Assembly (NCBI RefSeq): GCF_041296385.1
Contig: NW_027184085.1
Span: forward strand, 56,139,109 to 56,203,108
Reading direction: 5' to 3'
DNA from: Aphelocoma coerulescens
Taxonomy: Eukaryota > Chordata > Aves > Passeriformes > Corvidae
Length of the DNA: 64,000 nt
Each line of letters starts with the position of its first letter. Within the stretch, counting starts at the first letter, position 1. The translations under genes and the position numbers were made by a program. The notes under the pieces are model-generated. The model was not told the origin of the DNA and did not search any database. It was given only the letters and a program-made list of their open reading frames with translations. This document shows positions 49,278 through 60,385 of this stretch, piece after piece.

Positions 49278-50036
49278 TCTAGTCTGAGATCAAACACTCA
49301 ATCTTACATTGCATGAAAATATTTAAGACAAGTGAGAGTGGGAAAAATGCCAGTGAACTTATTGGGGAAAAATCCAGTGCACACAAGAGACAATATGTAC
49401 ATCTATTCAATGGGACATGTACACATATATGTAACGTTTGAATGCTTCATGTAACGATGTCCAAATGATAACCTCTTTTGCAATTGGTTAGAAATGTAAG
49501 ACATTGAAGTATTTTATCTTCCATCTCCCTTTTTAAAACATCACGCGAATCACGAATCACAAATAATCTATATATTCCCTTGGCTGACTGCAGACATGCA
49601 CTGGATAGTAAGGTCTCAGTGAAGATCTGTTCACTGAGATTACTTGCTAGTCATACTTTCTTTTGGTTGCTCACACTATATTAGCTGATAATGTTCTCCT
49701 CTCTGACTGTTTGACTAAAAAGTCAAAGTGGAAAGAACACAATAGATAGTAAACCATGAATAATTAATCTTTCAGATTGATTTTCACTGTATAATCACTG
49801 CTAGGATGATGTACTCTATTTTCAGGAGCCAGGAAGAATGGTAACTTTGTGCTCATGCTTTTTCTGTTTACCAGGTTCATATATGTAAACATTTTAACAC
49901 AAGAAGATCTTATGTTCTGCAAGAACACAATTTTGTACCAAAATATACTCAAATGTGGCATTTGAATATTGCAATTTTCTGTGTTAGTGAAAACGAGAGC
50001 TGGGCCATCCTTAGACATCTGCAGGCAACCTGCATG

Positions 50037-51238
50037 ATGAACTGGATGTCCTTTAATGACCAGGTGACCCGCACAGTGGATGAGGAAAAGGGTTAGGTAT
50101 AGTCTACCTGGAATTCAGCTAGGCCTTCAATGCTGCCACCCACAGCATTCTCCTGGGAAAACTGTCAAGCCTCAATTTGGGCAGGTGCACGTTTCACTGG
50201 GTTAAGGACAGCCTGGATGGCTGCGCCCAGGGAGTGGTGGTGAATGGCGTTACATCCAGCTGGTGGCCAGTCACAAGGGGTGTTCTCCAAGCTCATTATT
50301 GGGGATAGCCCTGTTTAATGTCTTTATCAACTACCTGGATGAGGGGATCAGGTGCACCCTTACTGAGTTCACAGATGAGACTAAGCTGGGAGGAAGAACT
50401 GATCTGCTGGAGGGCAGGAAAATTTTGCAGAGGGATCTGGAAGGCTGAATCGATGGCCGAGGTCAATTGGATGATGTTCAATAAGGCAAAGCACTGAGTC
50501 CTGCTCTTGGGTCACAAAAGCCTCATGCAGAGCTACAGACTTGGGGACAGAGGGGCTGGAAAGCTGCCTGGTGGAAAAGGACCTGAAGGTGCTGGCTGAC
50601 AGTGGCTGAACATGAGCCAGCTGTGCCCAGGTGGCCAAGAAGGCCAACGGCATCCTGGCCTGTATCAGCAATAGTGTGGCCAGGACCAGGGCAGTGACCA
50701 TCCCCCTGTCCTCGGCACTGGTGAGGCCACACCTTGAGCCCTGTGTCCAGTTTTGGGCCCCTCACTACAAGAAAGACATTGAGGTGCTGGAGCGAGTCCA
50801 GAGAAGGGCAGCGGAGCTGGGGAAGGGTCTCAAGAACAAGTCTGATGAGGAGCAGATCAAGTCTGATTGAGGCAGTTTATGCTGGAGAAAAGAAGGTTCA
50901 GGGGACACTCTATTGTTCTCTACAACTCCCTGAAAGGTGGTTGTAACCAGGTGGGGATTAGCCTCTTTTCCCAGGCATCTGGTGACAGGATGAGATGACA
51001 GAGCCTCAGGCTGTGCTGGGGAGGGTCAGTTTGGACATAGAGGAAGAATTTCTTCACAGAAAGGGTGGTTAAGCATTGGAATGGACTGCCCAGGGAGGTG
51101 GTAGAGTCAAGAAACAAATGTGTTATGGTTATGGCACTGTGTGTTACTGTTTGGTTGATACGGTGGTGTTTGGGCCAAGGTTGGACTCAATGGTCTTGGA
51201 GGTCTTTTCCAACCTTAATGATTTTATGATTCTATGAC
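50037..51238 (+). mobile_element. CR1 LINE, ~1.2 kb 3' fragment with RT remnant (plus strand)
   Basis: This is the longest CR1 copy here. It keeps the C-terminal part of ORF2 (reverse transcriptase) in broken frames. FNVFINYLDEGIRCTLTEF at about 50311-50367 is the segment around the RT catalytic motif, where the usual F-A-D-D now reads [23 protein letters not shown] and [20 protein letters not shown] (50631-50785) are the conserved thumb-side segments, and [24 protein letters not shown] sequence follows near 51045-51104. The element ends with GACTCAATGGTCTTGGAGGT and TTATGATTCTATGA, a proper CR1 3' tail. Multiple frameshifts and stops make it dead. About 40-60 bases of the usual sequence before the tail are missing at 51105-51170. 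The 5' end is truncated; its exact start is uncertain. Confidence 0.95.
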
Positions 51239-51426
51239 CTTCAACCTATTCCCAGGACTGCTATAGTTTAAGTAGCTATTGTTAATTGTTATAATTAGTA
51301 ATTTGGCCTAAGTATTATTAGAGAAGAACTTTCTGAAAATCATCTTGAACTGTGTCATTAACTGTTGATTTCCATTAAATTGCATATTACTGCAATCACT
51401 ATTGATATGAATATTATTTGTACTAT

Positions 51427-51980
51427 TGTCCTGGGTTGAGGTGTATTCTATTACCATCCTCATGAGCTGTTGAAATCAGGTGGGGCAGTGTTTCCTTGCC
51501 TCCTCCCCCCAGACTATCTTGCTGTTAATGGCCCATCATTGTCCTGCTGCATGACTCAGAGATAACTCCCTCCGGACTATCTTCTGTTAATGAGCCTAAT
51601 CAACACTTGGCCTCATGACTCATTACCCTATTGCGAGATGCTCCACCCAGAGGGAGGAACCAAGCATCCCATCGTGGATATAATCTGGGACTCTGAGCAC
51701 CAAAGACGCTGGCTCCACTGGATTTCCAGAGGACAGGAGCTACACAGCCACCGCTGGACTTTCTGAGGAAGAGCAGACCCCTTCTACTACAGGATCACCA
51801 CTTCAGAGGATTGCAGCCACCATTCCACCAGACTGCTACCACTACCCTGCCTAATAGGGACTCAGGTTGTATCTTGACTCTGTCAGTGTTTCCTTTTACT
51901 TTCTTTTCCTTTTCCTTAATTTCCATTAAATTGTTATTCTGACTCGGTGCCTCCCACTGGTTTGTCTTCAAACTAGTACA
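51427..51980 (+). mobile_element. Solo ERV LTR, 554 bp, with perfect 5-bp TSD (plus strand)
   Basis: It starts TGTCCTGGGTTGAGG and ends CTTCAAACTAGTACA. Perfect target-site duplications ACTAT lie at 51422-51426 and 51981-51985. Inside, a TATA-like GATATAATC (51677) is followed by a region of promoter-downstream type. ATTAAA (51925-51930) with the TTGTTATTCTGACTCGG context looks like the poly(A) signal and R/U5 border. No internal retroviral sequence adjoins it, so it is a solo LTR left after recombination between two LTRs. A 5-bp duplication fits ERVL-type integration. It sits only 188 bases after the CR1 fragment and 111 bases before the candidate microexon. Confidence 0.92.
51925..51930 (+). 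terminator. LTR polyadenylation signal ATTAAA
   Basis: ATTAAA followed by TTGTTATTC lies 50 bases before the LTR end. The same context recurs, on the other strand, in the LTRs at 24.0 and 57.6 kb, which supports the assignment. Confidence 0.55.
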
Positions 51981-51985
51981 ACTAT

Positions 51986-54900
51986 GATTCAGAAAGCATA
52001 ACTCAGAAATAGATTAGGATTGGTTGTTTATCTCACATAGTTGATTAAGTGTGCTTTTAAATGCAGTGTGGTTTTCTTGCTCTTTTTGCAGGTATTTTCA
52101 TCCCCTCAGAAAAGGTCATCCAAGGTAAATGTTGTCACTGATGCTTTGCTTGCCATGACTAAAATGGCTAGGTTACACAGCTATGTAATAAGGGCTGTTT
52201 GTATATATATATTTTTTTTAATAGAAGAAATGATAATTGACATTAAATAACAGGAGCTATGGTAACAAGACTATTGCAGCTAGAGACTGCAGATAGCAGC
52301 CATTGTACACTGGAACCCATGAGACTTCATAGCTACTCCTTGTTTTTGCCAATACATATTCTGAGAGATAACCCTTTCTCAGACCAAAGAAAAGAGAGAT
52401 GTTGATGTGTTAGATTTTATTTTTTTTAAAGTCTTTTCTATTTTCCAAATAAAAACCCTACATAGTTTCTAGCTGAAAAAAAACCCCCAACATAATGCAT
52501 CCAGGCTGGCAGTGTTTTTTATTATCGCCATATGTCATCATTTAAATAAAGACAATGAACACTGAGAAAATATTAATCTCCTCTTCGCCCTCTTGAAAAC
52601 AAATCTCAGAGAAAATACTGACAGATGATATTTTAATTTGTTTGACCTCTAAAGTGATTAAATAATTATGAAACCTCTTCTCTTTAACAACTGGTTGAAG
52701 TACTTTATATTCTTTCCTCAAAGAGTAGCAGTTTCCAGCTAGTAGCAGTGTGATTGATTTTTCCATATCAGATACATTGTTATGGTCTATTGCTTCCATA
52801 GCAAACCTATAACATCTGTCTTCAAACTCCGGCTGCAGTCCTGCACTACTCAGTGATACTTTATGCAACCACATCCTTCCATTATAAGTATGAGTGGATT
52901 AATATTGATTTTTCCCTCTTGTCCAAGACAGGAGGTCCATCTTAACAGCAATAAATTACACAGCTGAGATATGAGGACATGTTTGGTCCTCCTTGGTCTT
53001 CATGCCACAGATTATTACTTTGCCTTGAAACCAACTTCTGATGTTTTTAACCCATTACAAGGCTGAAATTGAAAGTTGTCTCCAGGTTTAAATACTTGTT
53101 TGGGTTATGTTGGCAATAAAAATTCACAGTCACCAGTCCTAGTAACAGCTCTTAACTCTAACCACAAGTGGCAAGAGTGATCTTCCAAAGCTTGCGTACA
53201 GGCAGCCTTCGAAATAAAACTCCCAAGAACAGCACTAGAGCAGGAATGCCAAGCAGTCAGGACTGACCACTTGCTCAGAAAGAAAGTCTAATGAGCGCAG
53301 TAACAAAGAGTAACAAGGTAGTACTGAGTAGCAGACACGGCATTGTTGTGAGGATGCACTGAATTAATGATACACCTTTCATGAATGTCATGCATTATAC
53401 TGCTGTCAAATCCCTCTAGACTGGTGAAACTTCTCACAGTTTCATTTCCCAGCCTTAATTGTCTGATGAAAGGACACTTAAAATGCATTTTCAGATCTAG
53501 AACCTGCAATGGGGAGCAAATCTTCAGGAAATTAATTGTTAAGTACAGACACTTTAATGGCTCCTGCTTGATTTCACTTGAAACACCAGATTCCTCATGG
53601 TGTTCTGCATACTTTGTGGTGTGCTGCTCTGGTACTGGCTGGTCACTCTTGTGCTTTTAGGCAATGTTTCATTAATATGAGCTTTATTTTACTGTGTTTT
53701 TCTGATTCATCTGAAGTATTTTTGCAGCAGGAAAGAAATTCTTAATATGCTGTTAACAGATAACAGACTAACAGGCCTTTTACTCTGACAGAGACATGCA
53801 TGTAAAGCTTGAAATAGTAATGTATGGGACTAAATTCTGGTGTGGAAGGCAGAGAATCTGCCCAGGAAATGATGCAGCTGCAGGGATGTCATAATAACCA
53901 GATGCAAACACAAGATCCCTGAGGGAAAAGGAGCTGCTGAGCCAGTGGCTCCCTATGGCCCTGGGCTACCACAGGGGTGACACCTGTGGGTGCTCAGTGC
54001 TCATGGGGACATCATCTTTTCTCTTACAGGCAGCTCACCATGGGCCTGGGGTGACTATTCACTTCTCTTTCTTGCTCAGGCAGCAGTTTCATCAGTCTGC
54101 TGTAATCCAGCTAGCTTCTGAACAGGTCTTCATGTACAATAATAATTTTTCTAACCCAGTAAGCTATATAAAAATGTTGAGAAGCTGTATGGTTTAATTT
54201 CTAGAGGAATAGAAGGCTAGAGAAGTTGAAGGCTAGTTTATAGAAAGTATAAAAAATGGGTAAAAATGGTTATAATCTAGAAAAAAATCCTAGTCCAATT
54301 GTTTTCAATCTAAAATGTACTTTTTGCTTTGTCTATTGGGCTCCTTTTTTTTTAAGCACCTATAAACTTGTCTATTAACCGCTAATTGCATGTGGTCAGG
54401 AGAAAAACATTCTAGATCATAGCTTTTCTCCAGCTTCAAATTGTGCTGATGGTTCAGCACTTCTGCATCTGTTTATGCCAAAATTACTCTAATAGCATTT
54501 ACTATTTGTGAGTATTACCTAAAGAAGAACTTGGCCAAATATTTCTTAATAAATCAAATTTCTCCCAGATAAAATAATGAAAGAAACAGCAGAAAGAAAG
54601 ACCATCTTACCAGTTATGTCTTTAACAGAACATAACCATACAGAACAGTCCTTTTAGAAAACTGCATCTGTAACTTGGAAAGGGGTTCTCATCAGGAATC
54701 ATTGGCTAGAGCTGATAAATATCAGCTGCAAATGTCTCTATTAGAATATGAACAACAGGGATAGGAAACTTTATTCAAAATACACACTGGAAAGCTATAT
54801 TCAAAATATTTTCAAATGTATATTCAACATATTCAAAGCACATATGCTAGAAAAAATCCTGTCCACAAGCATGAGATGAGGATAGATGTAGACAGAGTTT

Positions 54901-57566
54901 TTCTCCAAAACCATCAGCTCTAATATTCTTAGGGAAAAAAAAGAAGGAAGAAAACCATTGGTTAAGTTCTGCTAAAGTACTATAATGATAACTAAAACAA
55001 AAAACATTGAGCCTGTAGCAATTTTAGATTTTGCAAAAGCCTTGTCTAGCACACCAGCAGCTTTCCTGAAGACAGTTCTGAAGCTTTACATTCTCTTGAA
55101 GATTTTCTAAGCAGTTAGGACAGCAGAAACAGAAATCTTTTCACTAACGGGGGAGAGAAAAAAACCTTTTGGAGTGGGCTCAAAGTTCAAGCTAGCAAAA
55201 TATATGCATGTGGTTGGAACATCTCATCTCAGCTATCTCTGAATTCACTGGTGGGTGGAGAAAGGAAAGAGTAAATGAAGAGAAATTACCACCAATGTGA
55301 AGGGAACATGTTGTTTTAGTTTAACATGAAAGTTGAAATATTTTATAAACAAAATCACTGTATACGAAGCTGCCATAGTTTGAATACCACTAATGTGATA
55401 AAGGTTTAGATTACACTCCTAAGCAGGCAAATTCACAACATTTTTTTGATGTGTTTAGACTCTGATTTTATTCACAAATTTTTTGCAAATGAGTTTTTCA
55501 ATCATTTGCTGTTTGGAATTTCTTGACAGTGTTTTATGTGAAGAAACTTCATTCATTGTATCATGCAGATTTTTTACTGGCAGCAACTATTTGCATATTC
55601 ATATTTGTCCTGTGATATGCATATTGCACAGGTGGCTACCCTTATATCCTAATGTGGCCTTCTGAGCTACCTGGGGACATAAGCGCCTTCCCTGTTTTCA
55701 GGAAAGGGCTAGAGATATATTTTTTTCTTTTTTATTCTTCCTTTTTTTTGAAATAAACTTTTTATCATGGTGCTTGAGTGTTTTGTCCTCATGGCAAAGT
55801 GCTAACAGCTGCCATTCATGTCAAAGTGGTTCAAATGGGACCTTTAAAAGGTAGAAAAAACTGGGCCTTTCCAGTAGAAAAAAAGATTATTTGTATACTG
55901 ATGTACTCAAGATTTAAAGACATCTTGCTGACTGACAGGAATGAAACATTTGTCAAGAAAAAAAGATTGGGTTTCTAAGTTATTAAATAAATATATTTTG
56001 TACCAGGACAAGTTTTGGGGGAAGAGTCCTTTTGGTTGGGCCTATTGGTGTACTTAGAAAAATAGATGAGATTTGTGGTACAAAAAAATCTTTACTATGC
56101 CATAAAGGTTTATAGCATGATTTTAATATGTATCTTGATGACTTCCTTATGAAAGAATGGTTGGAGCTAATAATTTCTTGGAGGGGTGAAAAATGCCTCC
56201 AGTCTTTTTCCCTGCAGGAGTATTTCTTTGTTTTCACTAGAAATGCATTGGGCATTTCCTTCACAGTAATTCAATAGTGTGATTTTGTATTTGATTAGTA
56301 TGAAAAATTATTTCAGAGAAGTCCTGTTTGAAAAGGTATTTGTGATATTTTAAAATATTATTAAATAATTCTTAAGAAGACTATTATTAAGAAGAATATT
56401 ATCCTATTAGATTACATTTCCCCTCAGTGTTACTAAACTCTTTACTTATTACTTTATCACGTTGCATAAACTGTCAATATTCATAACTAAAATCTAAAGT
56501 GGGAAAGAGTGGCATGTGATAGAAACTGATTTCTCTCTGCAATCACAGTTTCAAAATACATCCAGCTATTTTTATTGTCGTAATTTGTTTTAAAATATTT
56601 AAAGCATTAGTACATGAGATCGAGTACTACAATTTTATGAGTCTCATTAGAGCCTTCAATCAGTGAAAACAACAAGGCTAGCGTGCATGAGGTGCATGCT
56701 GCTGCTCGAGGGCAGTGCGGAAACTGAGTGTTCTGAGGCAGATATAACCTATCAGGTTATGAAGAGGAGCAATGTTTGTACTCTATTTCTAGCCAGGGGA
56801 AGAGTGAAGGTTCTATGACTTCAACTTCCTTTGACTTTTTATCCTTGCACATCAACTAAAGCCAACCCAAAACCCTTACTACAATCATTCTCCTGGCAAA
56901 GGAGTCTAGGTCCCTTGCATTTTGTGCAGAGTGATATGCTCGGACTAGATACCAAGGGCTCATCTCCTCCAGAGGCCCCTCCATGATCCTGTGCAAGCTC
57001 CAGCTTTAGTGTGCTGCCACCCAAAACAAGGATTAGTCTGGAAATTTTTATTGCCTCAAATTATTTTCAAAGTCTATAAACAGAGGTGACAATAAGGGAT
57101 TTTCATATTCATAGACTCAAAGCCATTTTCCTTCTAGCCATGGAAGAATAGTAAAAGAGTTATTATAAAATCACGTTTGCACTGTGTGTAGAAGTTCTGA
57201 AACATAGCTTTTTATTCCTTGAATAAAATAATTGTTTTAGAAAAGTATATTTAATATATGTTTGTACAGAAACATATATGTTTGTACCGAAAAGGCAAAT
57301 TGGAATATAGCCTTATATATCCTTATTAATATAGCTTCAAGTGTGTTCTTTCACAACAGCATTAAGATTACAAGCAATCTGCTGAAATGTTACAGAAAAA
57401 CTATGGTAAATAAGGATTCCTTGTTCCTATGTATTACAATACAATCCTTTAATATATGATCAAATACTACTTATTCTAAGATTTCAGTATGTATGCCGTG
57501 TTCGAAGAAAATCCCAGCACAGCTAGAAAAGACCTGAAAGAGTCCAACAATCTCCAAACTTGCTTC
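51986..57566. other. Unique DNA, no named gene
   Basis: Apart from the candidate microexon, nothing is assigned. A minus-strand frame at 52542-52874 opens with protein-like composition (AMEAIDHNNVSDMEKSITLL) but has weak splice contexts and is not called. The remainder is A+T-rich unique sequence. Confidence 0.5.
52092..52124 (+). CDS. Candidate 33-nt microexon (plus strand)
   Basis: A very strong acceptor (TTTTCTTGCTCTTTTTGCAG) and a good donor (CCAAG then GTAAAT) bracket exactly 33 nt, a multiple of three. All three frames are open, so coding phase cannot be set from the segment alone; frame 1 would read VFSSPQKRSSK and frame 3 IFIPSEKVIQ. Length and splice-site strength are typical of neuronal microexons. 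No flanking exons of a named gene are seen, and a chance splice-site pair is possible. Confidence 0.27.
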
Positions 57567-57720
57567 CCCTCTGTCTCGGTTTGAAAGACAGGTGTCTGCT
57601 AAGGAAGGCAGAAGCCCCCCTTGAAGTGGCAGATGTAACCCCTTTCCCTCTGAGTTATTATGATTTTGAAATCAAGGGTCTTTAGGCAAAGATGTGGGAA
57701 ATAGGAATAACAGTTCTTTA

Positions 57721-57755
57721 CTATATATATATATAGATAGATATATAGATATATA
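57721..57755. repeat. TA/GATA microsatellite within the LTR
   Basis: CTATATATATATATA followed by TAGATAGATATATAGATATA. It lies inside the LTR, between its CpG-rich core and its terminal segment. Confidence 0.9.
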
Positions 57756-57839
57756 ACCAGTCGAACAAAACAACAACAACTATGACAGTAACAGCAAACA
57801 CAAACCCAGTCCCGGCCTTCTTGGCTGTCAAGGCCCTTT

Positions 57840-58340
57840 CCCCTCAGGTGCAGTTCCGCTCGCAGCCGGCAGGGATCGCTGGCGGCTCCTGGTGAACAGG
57901 GCAGGTGTGATGATTCCCCCGCGGCTGCAGGGGGCGCTCCGGAGCGAGCTCGGGAGCACGCGGCTGCTCTGGTGCCCTGGGATCCCAGGGAAGGATGGAA
58001 CAAAAAAAAAACAACTTCACAAACCGCTGGGCAGCCGGTCCTGGACTCCCGGAACAGCAGGCTGGAATGGCAGGCTGGAGCAGCAGGCACAAACACAAAT
58101 CCCGGGTGGCAGACGAGATGTATCCAAAAGGGGAACCCCCCGGGGCTCCAGGCAGGCAGGGTAAGCACGGCTACAGCGTAGCGAAGGCTCGAAACAGCAG
58201 CGGTGCAGGGCGGCCCCAGCCCCAGCCTCCAGCCGGGCAGGGAAAGCAGCCTTGGGATCCCGGTGTTGTTTCCAGCAGAAAGGAAAGACGCCGAAAACGG
58301 GAACCAGCAGCTCTTCTCTCTGCGGCTTCTCTCTCCAGAC
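57840..58340. promoter_or_regulatory. CpG-rich core of the 57.6 kb LTR
   Basis: The densest G+C and CpG block of the right half of the window, including CCGCGGCTGCAGGGGGCG, GGAGCGAGCTCGGGAGCACG and CAGCCGGGCAGGG. It is confined to the LTR. Promoter function is inferred from its position in U3/R; no core motif proves it. Confidence 0.55.
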
Positions 58341-58522
58341 GCTGAGAGCGAACTCCCAACACGCCCAGGTGAAACAAAGAGTAGCCAGGCCCACCCCACC
58401 CCCAAAACGGGCTGCTTTTGTCTTTCTTAAGTATAGTCATTTGTCCCCTAGCAACATGCATATGGGAGAAAATTCCTCTAACAGAAAAAAAACTAGGACA
58501 AAACTAAAACCCCAACACCCTC

Positions 58523-60008
58523 ATAACTTGAATTTGCCATAAGGCAGAAGCTTCAGAAAGAACTGAATAGATCCATTACTTAAGAAAACTTTGAGACAGT
58601 TTAAGAACCTGGAGTGATATTTCATGGAAGAAAAAAAACTGTGGCAGATTTCATACCATGTACTGGCTCCCAAAATACAAACACCATTTCCTAAAAGGGA
58701 ATATATATACAAATGCAGGTGTTATAAATACATAACTCATATTAATTCAGCACTGTTCCCTAAAATGACCTTGCAAATCAGAGAAGACAGGTTCAATATT
58801 CCTTTAGGGAAACACTGAATGTGCCGACATGAGCTTTTAGTTTTCATCAGGAATGTGCTTTTGAAGCAGATCTCCAGGTTGTCTCTACTTACTGCACTTT
58901 GGTTCATAGCACACAGACATCAGCTTGTTCAGTATGGTTTTCTTTTAGATGAAACTAAAATGAAATACACTTGGAAAAGCCACTTCATGCATCCCAGCCA
59001 CAGCCCAGGAGAAGTAGTCCTCAAAAAAAGAGAAAAACTAGGAAAGAACATACAAATCCCCCTAAAATGTGTGCTGAGTGTGTTTCAGGTTATTACCATC
59101 CGCTACAGCTCCGCAGAGCTGTTTGGTTGCTTAAGTTCTCTTGTACACCCAGCCAAAGTTGCTACAGATTGCTGTTGGGGATGTGCACTGCATCAAGAGT
59201 GTATCACTCAAAAGAACAGATCCTGCAGAATATTACATTTCAGAGTGAAGAAGTTTTGATAGGAGGGGGGAAAACACAGCAGAAGAATATTTTTTGAAGA
59301 AGATTAAAGCTATAGGTAGCAGTCAACAAACATTGCCGTGGGTTTACTGTACATTGTTAATAGCACTGCTTGTTTACAGTGGTAAAAATTTTTCTACTGT
59401 CTCAAAAACCTGTATAATTTTGAGTTGGCATATTAATGGATTCTGAATCTATGTGTGCACATTTTTTTAAATATTTTTTGAGTTTTTCTTTTTGAAAGGG
59501 TGAGTTAATATTTTTGTTAATTAAGACAAATAAGAATAAATTGTTGGCTAAGATATTTTCTGTAGCTGCTAGGATTAAGATTAAGCTGCAAGTGGCTGTG
59601 TGATACAGAAACGTGTATGAATTTGTGTGGGTAGAAAGGAGATGTGTCTTCTCCTACACACCTTTAGAGAAGGAGTTTCTAGAGAAAGCCAAGTACCTTA
59701 AAGGACTTTACTGAAAAATATAGCAGTAAATGTGAACATCTCTATGAGGTTTGCCACCATTGTTAATTATGCCCCACTGAGCATGAAAGAAAACAGTAAG
59801 AAAGAGAATAAATACAATTATAGGGAAAAATCAGGTGGTTTTTGTTTTTGTAAGAAGACTACCAGTATTCTGTAGTATTCATGGTGAAACCCTTGGATTG
59901 TGTTCAATTCTCATGCTGCTCTTAAAGGAGACAGGCTGTTTGTTCTGATTGCCTGAGTAAGTTCATGGCTCATCATGAGGTGGTCTTCCCATGTATGGTC
60001 ATAGCATA
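58523..60008. other. Unique DNA, no gene seen
   Basis: A 146-codon frame at 58819-59259 (plus) is the longest outside the LTRs. It has no family signature and unbiased composition, and its length is near what chance gives in this much A+T-rich DNA. Confidence 0.5.
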
Positions 60009-60385
60009 ATTGAATCATAAAATGATTTGGGTTTAAAGGGAATTTTAAAATCATGGTTCCAATTCATCAGTATGGGCAGGGACACCGTCCACTAGACCAG
60101 GCCCCCATCCAACCAGCCTTGAATACTTCCAGGGATGGGGCATCCACAACCTCTCTGGATAATCTGTTCCAGTGCCTCACCACCTCCACAGGAAAGAGTT
60201 TTTTCTTAATATCAAATCTAAATCTACCCTCTTTCAGATTAGAGACATCTTCCCTTGTCGACTTGGAAGAAGTTGGTCTCCAGCTTTTTTGTAGGCCTTT
60301 CTGGACGGCTGTGATAAGGTCTCCTTGGAGTCTTCTCTGGGTTGAACAACCCCAGCTCTCTTAGCCTGCCTTCAACAGAGGACAT
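60009..60385 (-). mobile_element. CR1 LINE 3' fragment (minus strand)
   Basis: It begins with the inverse 3' tail (ATTGAATCATAAAATGATTT). It then has the hallmarks TAGACCAGGCCCCCATCC, ACTTCCAGGGATGGGGCATC, TCTGTTCCAGTGCCTCACCA, a GTTTTTTCTTAATATC segment and CAACCCCAGCTCTCTTAGCC. All belong in this order to a minus-strand CR1 3' end. The plus-strand open frame across it is the antisense of the dead ORF2 end. The right edge fades near 60385. Confidence 0.94.

Larger units (their letters stand above)
47406..50036. other. Unique DNA with minor old repeats
   Basis: I see no gene. Bases 48060-48490 are repeat-free, evenly composed and possibly conserved. A short inverted repeat and an A-rich tract lie at 49184-49277, and a sauropsid palindromic repeat relic at about 49040-49140. 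Confidence 0.45.
57572..58517 (-). mobile_element. Solo ERV LTR, 946 bp, CpG-rich core (minus strand)
   Basis: On the plus strand it starts TGTCTCGGTTTGAAAGACAG and ends AACTAAAACCCCAACA. Perfect 5-bp duplications CCCTC flank it (57567-57571 and 58518-58522). Orientation is judged minus because in that reading AGTAAAGAACTGTTATTCC (57701-57721) takes the place of the ATTAAA-GTTATTC poly(A)/R-U5 context of the 51.4 kb LTR, close to the 3' end. The sequence matches a family I recognise as common in songbirds. A TA/GATA simple repeat at 57721-57755 precedes the poly(A) context and the middle (about 57840-58340) is CpG-rich. A 268-codon open frame crosses the LTR on the minus strand, but it comes from G+C-rich composition and shows no protein family. 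No internal retroviral genes are present. Confidence 0.92.

Noticed and set aside
50263..50946. Open frames that could be read as small genes
   Set aside because: They are pieces of the dead CR1 reverse transcriptase.
57599..58405. 268-codon open frame on the minus strand, the longest in the window
   Set aside because: It lies wholly inside an LTR bounded by CCCTC duplications. Its openness follows from G+C-rich composition and it shows no protein family motif.
23986..58517. A full-length endogenous retrovirus between two LTRs
   Set aside because: The four LTRs differ in sequence family or orientation and each has its own flanking duplication. No gag, pol or env remnant lies between them.
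58819..59259. 146-codon plus-strand frame
   Set aside because: About one frame of this length is expected by chance in 64 kb at this composition. No motif and no supporting splice sites.
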